From contig JAKAYH010000103.1 in NCBI GenBank assembly GCA_021826835.1, forward strand, positions 1-7,426: DNA of 7,426 nucleotides, read 5' to 3'. This stretch comes from Thermoplasmata archaeon (lineage in GTDB: Archaea > Thermoplasmatota > Thermoplasmata > Thermoplasmatales > Thermoplasmataceae). A model generated the notes under the pieces. It did no database searches and had not been told where the DNA came from. It saw only the letters and a program-made list of their open reading frames with translations. The position numbers and the translations under genes were made by a program. Below, in pieces: positions 1 through 4,855 of the stretch. How positions within the stretch are numbered: position 1 is the first letter of the stretch; every line of letters begins with the position of its first letter.

Positions 1-2
1 TC

Positions 3-380
3 AATGGACTAAAAGAAGTCCAAGGAGACCAGAGAGTCCAGGGTGTCGCCCCCCATGTCGCTTACCCCCAAATAGAGGCTGAAACGCTCACAAGTCCCTC
101 AAAATCCGATGTTCAGAACGAAAATTGCATAACCGAGAAACAAGGGAAAGAGTTTATTGAAACGCTTTTGAATAAAGAATTTTACATTATTCCGCGTGAC
201 TCAGGGCTAACATTTGATAAAAAGGAATTCAAAATTGCAGTTGTGCAGCCACACTCCCCTCAGAAAAGAGAAGAATTGTTCGAGATAATGTCATCTAAAG
301 GATTTAAAAAAGCGAATACCGGCACATTAGGACCTTTATTCTTTAAAATGCCGATCAGGAGTGATAAACATGAAAAATGA
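3..380 (+). CDS. C-terminal part of an unidentified protein, 5' end outside window
   Basis: The frame is open from the first complete codon at position 3 to TGA at 378-380, giving about 125 residues with the N-terminus missing. A TTG at 168 could be read as a start, but the frame is uninterrupted upstream of it, so this is the tail of a longer gene. The first 50 or so residues are polar and low in hydrophobics, with a repetitive VQGDQRVQGV stretch that looks like a linker. The last 70 residues, from KEFIETLLNKEFYIIP onward, are a mixed helix/strand segment that could be a small winged-helix or similar domain. Such linker-plus-small-domain tails occur on archaeal plasmid and virus helicases or primases, and the small-gene cassette behind it would fit a replication protein, but that is inference only. 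The stop overlaps the next start. Confidence 0.55.
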   Translation, partial: NGLKEVQGDQRVQGVAPHVAYPQIEAETLTSPSKSDVQNENCITEKQGKEFIETLLNKEFYIIPRDSGLTFDKKEFKIAVVQPHSPQKREELFEIMSSKGFKKANTGTLGPLFFKMPIRSDKHEK

Positions 381-591
381 ATGCGTAAATTCTTCAATCA
401 TTGTCCACAATTTTTTAAAGGACGGCATAGGACCTGCCTTAAGCTCCAGGAAAGGAAGTGATAGAATGAGTGATATAAAGAGAAACATAAGAGTATTCGG
501 GAGGTTAAAGAGCCTCGTTCCCGAACGCGTAAGAGAAAGGCTCATTGCAACTGGGATAAACACAACAAAGAGGGTTTCGCTTGACAGGTAA
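370..591 (+). CDS. Small basic protein of unknown function (73 aa)
   Basis: I chose the ATG at 370 over the in-frame GTG at 361 because AGGAG (357-361) lies 8 nt upstream of it. The gene overlaps the end of the previous one by 11 nt, which suggests translational coupling. The product is rich in Arg and Lys, especially in the second half (DIKRNIRVFGRLKSLVPERV), with one Cys and no membrane segment. A basic protein of this size in a plasmid-like cassette could bind nucleic acid, but I recognise no family. An internal ATG at 466 preceded by AGGAAAGGAAG could give a shorter 41-residue product. Confidence 0.55.
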   Translation: MKNECVNSSIIVHNFLKDGIGPALSSRKGSDRMSDIKRNIRVFGRLKSLVPERVRERLIATGINTTKRVSLDR

Positions 592-835
592 GGAGATTGA
601 TCTGCTGTTGACATCCCTTGAAAGAGTTACTCAGCTTCGTAAAGACATTGGAAAGATACAGGAGATACTCAAAACGGAGGATACCATTTCATATTCTTTA
701 TATGACCTTACATCAGAAATTATACAAGGTATTCTCAGCGACTATACCCCGGAAGTTATCGACACTTTTATTGCTGCCATAAGGTCAGGAAAAATTGTCA
801 TCGACGGTTTATCGGAGGACCACGATCCTCTTTAG
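581..835 (+). CDS. Small acidic helical protein of unknown function (84 aa)
   Basis: The start is TTG at 581. The frame has a stop at 557-559 and no other start codon in between, and AGAGGG (569-574) gives a plausible ribosome binding site. It overlaps the preceding gene by 11 nt. Residues 1-32 have regularly spaced Leu/Ile (DLLLTSLERVTQLRKDIGKI), consistent with an amphipathic helix or short coiled coil. The rest is also mainly helical and ends in an acidic tail. There are no cysteines, signal peptide or membrane segment. Overlapping position in the small-gene run and normal codon use support it being real; the function is unknown. Confidence 0.55.
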   Translation: MTGKEIDLLLTSLERVTQLRKDIGKIQEILKTEDTISYSLYDLTSEIIQGILSDYTPEVIDTFIAAIRSGKIVIDGLSEDHDPL

Positions 836-842
836 ATATTGC

Positions 843-848
843 GGAGGT
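843..848 (+). promoter_or_regulatory. Strong Shine-Dalgarno site GGAGGT for the gene at 857
   Basis: GGAGGT lies 8 nt before the ATG at 857 and is a near-perfect complement of the archaeal 16S rRNA 3' end. It fixes the start of the small zinc-binding protein and shows that this cassette relies on leadered, SD-driven translation. Confidence 0.7.
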
Positions 849-856
849 AATAAAGA

Positions 857-1045
857 ATGGAAAGTATTAAACAGAGAGAAATAGGGAAAGCAGTTGTCTG
901 CGTTCTGCAAGATGCCATGAAAGACCAGATAGCAGTAATAGACATTGAACCTGTCAACAGGGAACATTACTGCGAGATGTGTAAATCTTATCAGTGTGTG
1001 CATGTGAAATACGTCTCCGCATTAAAAGAAGTTAAAGCGGAGTAG
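857..1045 (+). CDS. Small SWIM-like zinc-finger protein (62 aa)
   Basis: This 62-residue protein starts at an ATG behind a strong ribosome binding site. Its second half carries C-x2-C-x4-C-x-H (YCEMCKSYQCVHVKYV, about residues 38-53). That arrangement, with a final CxH followed by hydrophobic residues, recalls the SWIM zinc finger (CxC...CxH) found in archaeal and bacterial DNA-associated proteins, although the first pair is CxxC rather than CxC. The N-terminal half (KQREIGKAVVCVLQDAMKDQ) is helical. A likely role is zinc-dependent nucleic-acid or protein binding. The gene lies 21 nt after the previous one and 6 nt before another zinc-binding microprotein, so the two may be cotranscribed. The family assignment is tentative; metal binding is well supported by the ligand spacing. 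Confidence 0.7.
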   Translation: MESIKQREIGKAVVCVLQDAMKDQIAVIDIEPVNREHYCEMCKSYQCVHVKYVSALKEVKAE

Positions 1046-1051
1046 GAAAGA

Positions 1052-1156
1052 ATGCTGAAAAGAATTTGCAAGGGGTGTAATAACTATGTTTTGGAAGATG
1101 GTATCTATTGCGATCAGTGTGGGGAAAAGCTGGAGGCAAAGAATGAAAGTGATTAA
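1052..1156 (+). CDS. Zinc-ribbon microprotein (34 aa)
   Basis: ATG at 1052 to TAA at 1154-1156 encodes 34 residues with two CxxC knuckles: CKGC at residues 6-9 and CDQC at residues 20-23, ten residues apart. This is the classic short zinc-ribbon layout (CxxC...YCxxCG). GGAG (1039-1042), which overlaps the stop region of the upstream gene, is a suitable ribosome binding site 9 nt before the ATG. Such stand-alone ribbons are common in archaeal plasmids and viruses, usually as nucleic-acid or protein-binding modules; the partner is unknown. The frame continues after the TAA for another 19 codons, so the original protein may have been longer (see findings). Confidence 0.65.
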   Translation: MLKRICKGCNNYVLEDGIYCDQCGEKLEAKNESD

Positions 1157-1247
1157 CAATGGAAGGAAAAACACTATGAGAGAATCAGGCAGCTTGATCT
1201 CATGTTGTTTGATTAATATATCTACGAATGTGAAAAACGAGGTTTAG
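1143..1247 (+). CDS. Possible very small protein (34 aa), unknown
   Basis: An ATG at 1143 follows GGAGG (1132-1136) with a 6-nt spacer, an excellent ribosome binding site embedded in the 3' end of the zinc-ribbon gene, which it overlaps by 14 nt. The frame ends at TAG 1245-1247. The product is polar with a CC pair (SLISCCLINI) and no recognisable motif. The only support is the ribosome binding site and the overlap. The same DNA is also an open continuation of the zinc-ribbon frame, so one of the two readings may be spurious. Confidence 0.3.
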   Translation: MKVINNGRKNTMRESGSLISCCLINISTNVKNEV

Positions 1248-1249
1248 AA

Positions 1250-1507
1250 ATGATTGCGGAAAAAAAGAAGCCGGCACTGGACGATTTTATTCCAAAACCT
1301 CTTACCATCAGAACACAAAAATTCGTGAAGCTATGTGAATTCTACATGATGATAACAGGCGAAGAACCTGAATCAGGATACTATGTTTATGACTTTATTC
1401 AGGAACACACGATGCCCTTTGATTTGAGGCATTTTAAGCTACTTTCTCAGTCACAGATTCTTGCAGCCTTTTGGAAATGGCAGAGAATAACTAAAAAAGT
1501 TGGCTAA
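1250..1507 (+). CDS. Small basic protein of unknown function (85 aa)
   Basis: ATG at 1250 is preceded by GAGGT (1239-1243) at a 6-nt spacing. The 85-residue product starts with a Lys-rich segment (AEKKKPALDDFIPKPL), followed by a compact, aromatic-rich helical body (FVKLCEFYMMITG ... YYVYDFIQEH ... ILAAFWKWQRI) and a basic end. It has one Cys and no membrane segment. The size and composition would suit a small DNA-binding or accessory protein of a plasmid or virus, but no family is recognised. It is the last gene of the plus-strand small-gene run. Confidence 0.6.
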   Translation: MIAEKKKPALDDFIPKPLTIRTQKFVKLCEFYMMITGEEPESGYYVYDFIQEHTMPFDLRHFKLLSQSQILAAFWKWQRITKKVG

Positions 1508-1531
1508 ATAAATATAAATTTTCAACATCCA

Positions 1532-1543
1532 TATTTTGTTTTG
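1532..1543 (+). terminator. T-rich transcription stop after the small-gene cassette
   Basis: TATTTTGTTTTG begins 24 nt after the stop of the last small gene. Archaeal RNA polymerase commonly terminates at such U-runs without a hairpin. No other evidence. Confidence 0.3.
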
Positions 1544-1561
1544 TAAGACAATTCGCTTACG

Positions 1562-1569
1562 TTTAAATA
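1562..1569 (+). promoter_or_regulatory. TATA box (box A) TTTAAATA
   Basis: TTTAAATA is a near-consensus archaeal box A. Its expected start site, about 25 nt downstream, falls at 1590-1594, just before the hairpin-forming segment. No protein gene starts there, so it may drive a small RNA, or it may be a relic of the promoter of the now-truncated transposase gene. Confidence 0.4.
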
Positions 1570-1591
1570 CATCTTTTGTATTATAACTGGT

Positions 1592-1667
1592 GCGATATAG
1601 GCCAGTTGGCCAAACGGGATGGCAAAGGGGAGGGTTCTCCTCTAACCATTCATGTAATTTTGTTTTT
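1592..1667 (+). ncRNA. Candidate small structured RNA
   Basis: Downstream of the TATA box the sequence contains an inverted repeat GGCCA-GT-TGGCC (1600-1611), a competing GCCA/TGGC pairing (1601-1604 with 1620-1623), and a 7-bp hairpin with a GGTT loop (AGGGGAG 1626-1632 with CTCCTCT 1637-1643). A T-tract (1658-1667) would serve as an end. GC content is clearly higher than the flanks. The AGTTGGCCAA portion resembles a tRNA D-arm, but there is no T-arm and the anticodon arm is malformed. The transcript and its ends are inferred, not seen. Confidence 0.3.
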
Positions 1668-1814
1668 ATGGGAATATCTTTATTCCGTATCCATCGTAGG
1701 AACCAGTAACAGATTTGTCGAACCTGTTTGAAATAATTTCGAATTGCCTGTCCCAGACATTCTTCTTTTGCGGACTCTGTTTAACCATGTATTTTCTCCG
1801 GAACAATAAGCGAC

Positions 1815-2924
1815 ATGCGTGCAGGTATCCTTAATGCCATAAAAACGGTGTTTCCCGGTATTCCGGTAAGAATATGTTTACTTCACTTTCTCAGGGATCT
1901 GGGAAAGGATCTCATGGGAAGCATGCACACCGATCTCGGTATGATGATCAATCGCATGGGGATAAAATCCCGCATAAAGAAGATATTCAGGGATCTGCCA
2001 GAATATGACAGGAAATGCCTTCTTGACATAGAGTCAGGATTCTGCAATAATACTCCTGCCATGGAGATGATGTGCATCCGCAGGATACTTGAACCTCTTA
2101 TGGGGACAGGTAGTTCCGGCTATGGCTTTCCCTTCTCATTGAGGCATTTCAATTTCTATAATGCGAGTATGCAAGTGAAGAAAGAGCTTAATGATCTTCA
2201 AGCTGTTGTGAAGGACAGGAATACATTGAGCACATTGGAGGAACTGCTCGATCTCATAGTTACTGTTACTGAAAACATTGCAATCCGTGATCTGGCATCA
2301 CGCATTGGAAACGTGAATGTTACATTCCAGGGGTTCAGGAAGGCATTCCATCTTCCTGAAAAGGGAAAGTTATCAGAGAATACGTGTGATGATGAGTTCG
2401 GTCATGAGAACTGCGGTATATTCATCGGACAACTCAAAGAGATAGTTAAGAGTGGATTCACTCATGAAATGGATACCACTAAACAGATCATATCTGCATA
2501 CGAAAAATGGGAAGAACATCTGTTCGCACAGAATAAGGAAGGTACAATACCGAGGACAAACAATTCACTGGAACAGTTCTTCCGGAAGATCAGGCGCAAT
2601 GTAAGGAAGAGAACAGGTAATATTGCAACGGGAAAACTCCTTTCCCACAATGGAGACAAACTTGCAATATTTCAGAATATTGGTATACCTGATTACGTAA
2701 AACTGGTATTCGGATCAATTAACATAGCTGCCAAATTTGGCAGTTACAGGAAAGGGTTGAGAAAGAATATGATTTATCCAATGACAAGAAAGAAGATTCT
2801 TGAGCTTGTGGACAAGGGAAAGAAAAACCTCATATCTGGAACATTGAGAAACAATCCCTACTCAGACGAGTTAATGGAAAAAGCAGGTAATGTGAGGAGA
2901 GCGGAACTGATACAAGGGACTTAA
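1815..2924 (+). pseudogene. IS256/MULE-like DDE transposase, N-terminally truncated
   Basis: This is the C-terminal 369 residues of a cut-and-paste transposase. The sequence shows CLLH at residues 21-24, the C-x2-H motif that follows the second catalytic Asp in IS256/MULE-type enzymes, and TNNSLEQFFRKIRRNVRKR around residues 248-266, where E253 fits the catalytic Glu. The second Asp itself is codon GAC 1812-1814 in the reading ISDMRAGIL, immediately before the ATG. The true reading frame therefore entered from upstream, and the annotated ATG is not the native start. The frame is closed by TAA at 1782-1784, so the N-terminal DNA-binding region and the first catalytic Asp are missing. The remnant should be inactive. 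The terminal inverted repeats could not be found. Confidence 0.75.
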
Positions 2925-2975
2925 AATGATAGTGATACAATCAGTCTTTTGCCGCCATAGGGGTGGATGTAAGAA

Positions 2976-2983
2976 TTAAATAT
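2976..2983 (+). promoter_or_regulatory. TATA box for the precursor gene, probably leaderless
   Basis: TTAAATAT is centred about 24-25 nt upstream of the ATG at 3004, the spacing expected if transcription starts at or next to the start codon. There is no Shine-Dalgarno sequence before this ATG, which supports a leaderless mRNA. The promoter sits 52 nt after the truncated transposase gene. Confidence 0.6.
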
Positions 2984-3003
2984 CTTGTGGAAATTGGGTT
3001 ATT

Positions 3004-3540
3004 ATGGAATCAAATATTTTGAATCCTACATATAGGGAGTTGATGGCTATAGAGAAATACCGTAACAGTGATACGGGAAGGTTTTACAGTGATAAACGTA
3101 GAAATAACTGGATAAAAGCAATAATATCAATATTTGCAATAGCAATGTTACTGGGAACAATGGGAGTTCCATTATATAATGGAATAATTGCAATGGAATC
3201 AAACGCATTGCCATATGATATGGAAATAACGACTACAACCAGTAACATTGCAACATCGTCAGTTCATGCAGGAGATATTATAGCATATGAAATATGGAAC
3301 TGGGGGCAGTTGCCCAATGCTAAAGACCTTGCTATAGAACTGACTGCGGTGCTTATTGAAGTGGGTATTGGTACTTATCTGAGTGTAACAGTAGTACAAG
3401 AGATATCATGGGATATTGCTACGACTTTCCTTGCAGATGGTAGCATAAGTGATATTGCTCTGGATGTGGCGATAGATTCTGTAATATATGTTGACCCAGT
3501 AACTCTGGCAGCTATCGTAACGCCAGTTATAGCATGGTAA
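3004..3540 (+). CDS. Candidate circular-bacteriocin-like precursor (178 aa)
   Basis: The N-terminal 35 residues are polar and basic (SDKRRNNWIK). A hydrophobic segment at about 38-57 (AIISIFAIAMLLGTMGVPLY) acts as a signal or membrane anchor, followed by a Thr/Ser-rich spacer (ITTTTSNIATSS, 75-86). Residues 109-178 are alternately hydrophobic and acidic, contain no Lys, Arg or Cys, and end in TPVIAW. AS-48, the prototype circular bacteriocin, also ends in VIAW, with Trp joined to the N-terminus, and several members begin with Leu. A core of L109-W178 would be exactly 70 residues, as in AS-48 and uberolysin. The precursor is much longer than known circular-bacteriocin precursors and the core is acidic rather than basic. 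The downstream membrane protease and SpoIIM protein fit a maturation role. The secreted or membrane-anchored nature is well supported; the bacteriocin assignment is inference. Alternatives are a surface protein or another peptide toxin. Confidence 0.6.
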   Translation: MESNILNPTYRELMAIEKYRNSDTGRFYSDKRRNNWIKAIISIFAIAMLLGTMGVPLYNGIIAMESNALPYDMEITTTTSNIATSSVHAGDIIAYEIWNWGQLPNAKDLAIELTAVLIEVGIGTYLSVTVVQEISWDIATTFLADGSISDIALDVAIDSVIYVDPVTLAAIVTPVIAW

Positions 3541-3569
3541 AAAAATAGTCCAATGCAAATCAAATCCTG

Positions 3570-4625
3570 GTGTCCTTTATGAGAGTACGATTTTCAAGAA
3601 TTCATGGAACCAGTAAATTTGATTCGCTCATTTATTTTATTTCTGTAGCAAGTGGATTGACGGGATTTACTTTCGAAGTTTTGAAACAGGCACCATTTTA
3701 TTTTAACTTTGCTCTTGCCTCCTTTTCTGTATCAATATTTATACTCTATAAGTATTTCATTCTCAGAAACGTAAAAAAAGTTAAGGATCCGTCTCTATTT
3801 ATGACCGGGCACAGATTTCTAAACGAATTTGGAATAATAGCCTTTTTAGTGGTACCGTGGATTCATTTTGTCAGGATAAACAACTTTTCCATAATTAAGG
3901 AATACCTGATCACATTTATTGCTGTCTGGTTAACCTTAGGGTTGGCAATTGCGATTTCTACTGTGTGTTATCTCAAAAATATTTCTCCGGGGATTAATCA
4001 AGGAGTTGAAGATAAAAGTGTGATGAATTCTTTTTTTAATAGATATCCCGAGATCACAGAGAATGTTCCTGAAATACTCATGTTTGAAAAATCGGGCAAG
4101 CGGGGTGGAGCATGGGTGAGCGGGATGTTTAGAAAGAAAATTTGCATTGATAAAACGTTCTGGAATACAATTTCTGAGGATGAGAGAGACGCACTTTTGC
4201 TTCATGAGATTGGGCATATAGAAAATAATAGCTATTCATTGCCTGTTGTATATTCATTTGCTGTATCTTCTATAAACGCATTTGTATACACTAATTTAGT
4301 ATATTTTGCAATAAACCTTGTTTCCCTCGAAACAACATTAATTCCAGTTCTTAGTATTATATACAATGTAATTCTCCTACTCAGTACAGTGGTTGCCACA
4401 TTAATTGCTCTTAAGCTCAGGAAGTACGGCTTGAAAATCAATAACTCCCATCAGATAGAAGCTGACAGGTTTGCATTGGAACATTTGAATGGTAACAGTG
4501 AGGCAGTTATATCGATGGTGAAAAAGTTAAGAATGTATAAAGAGAAAAGAATTAGTGGAAAAAGATTAATATTTGTTGATTCCACTTCAGAATTAAGGAT
4601 TAATGAATTAAGTGATAAACCTTGA
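3570..4625 (+). CDS. M48-family integral-membrane zinc metalloprotease
   Basis: The HEIGH motif at residues 212-216 supplies two zinc-binding His and the catalytic Glu; E297 in EADRF is the third ligand, as in M48 (HtpX/Ste24-type) peptidases. Four hydrophobic spans precede the active site (about 18-39, 43-64, 86-104, 108-134) and two or more lie between HEIGH and EADRF (about 223-252, 258-283), so the catalytic site is at the membrane face. The start is GTG at 3570. An ATG at 3579 with GGTG 6 nt upstream is an equally good choice and would remove three residues. The gene begins 29 nt after the precursor gene, so cotranscription is likely. By position, the likely substrate is the precursor, with the protease removing its leader. 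A general HtpX-like quality-control role is the alternative, but the small two-gene context and divergent sequence speak for a dedicated processing enzyme. Confidence 0.85.
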   Translation: MSFMRVRFSRIHGTSKFDSLIYFISVASGLTGFTFEVLKQAPFYFNFALASFSVSIFILYKYFILRNVKKVKDPSLFMTGHRFLNEFGIIAFLVVPWIHFVRINNFSIIKEYLITFIAVWLTLGLAIAISTVCYLKNISPGINQGVEDKSVMNSFFNRYPEITENVPEILMFEKSGKRGGAWVSGMFRKKICIDKTFWNTISEDERDALLLHEIGHIENNSYSLPVVYSFAVSSINAFVYTNLVYFAINLVSLETTLIPVLSIIYNVILLLSTVVATLIALKLRKYGLKINNSHQIEADRFALEHLNGNSEAVISMVKKLRMYKEKRISGKRLIFVDSTSELRINELSDKP

Positions 4626-4843
4626 TAAAATTGAGCAAGCTGTATAAGGAATATAAACTCCGTTTAACGTATTTATCACTATTGAATTATGCTTGCAATA
4701 CCCAGAACCATTATTGCTTTCTAAAAATTCTGATTACAAAGGCATATAAAATGCATACTTCAAAATTATTTTCACACTAGAATTCACTCAAATAATATAA
4801 CTAACTGGTAGAAGATATATCAAAGACGAGAAGAAAATATAAA

Positions 4844-4850
4844 AAGGAGA
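4844..4850 (+). promoter_or_regulatory. Shine-Dalgarno AAGGAGA for the SpoIIM-family gene
   Basis: AAGGAGA lies 5 nt before the ATG at 4856. The preceding 230-nt gap (4626-4843) is AT-rich and holds no gene. It has several TATA-like stretches (TATAAAA at 4745-4751, GATATATC at 4814-4821), so this gene probably has its own promoter rather than relying on read-through from the protease gene. Confidence 0.55.
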
Positions 4851-4855
4851 ATCAA

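Larger units (their letters stand above)
1508..1814. other. Gap of about 300 bases without a convincing protein gene
   Basis: Contents from left to right: an AT-rich tail with a T-tract, a TATA-like box, a hairpin-rich GC segment, a second T-tract, and AT-rich sequence running into the truncated transposase. The minus strand has an open frame of 109 codons (1454-1780) and a 40-residue ORF (1666-1788). The longer frame has no standard start codon upstream of 1528, and all of its Arg codons in the gap are CGN although the other genes here prefer AGA/AGG. I do not call either as a gene. Confidence 0.6.

Noticed and set aside
336..614. Minus-strand ORF of 92 residues
   Set aside because: It is antisense to two overlapping plus-strand genes that have ribosome binding sites.
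1592..1680. tRNA-like 5' half (AGTTGGCCAA D-loop, GCGATAT that can partly pair with ATATC downstream)
   Set aside because: There is no T-arm (no GGTTCRA in the right place), the anticodon arm has a wrong-sized loop, and the D-stem cannot be drawn normally.
1454..1780. Minus-strand open frame of 109 codons running opposite to the end of the small-gene cassette
   Set aside because: It has no ATG, GTG or TTG in the first 84 codons, uses only CGN for Arg in the gap unlike its neighbours, and overlaps the plus-strand gene ending at 1507. It could be a truncated foreign gene but cannot be supported.
1666..1788. Minus-strand 40-residue ORF (MVKQSPQKKNVWDRQ...)
   Set aside because: No ribosome binding site, no recognisable motif, and in conflict with another open frame on the same strand.
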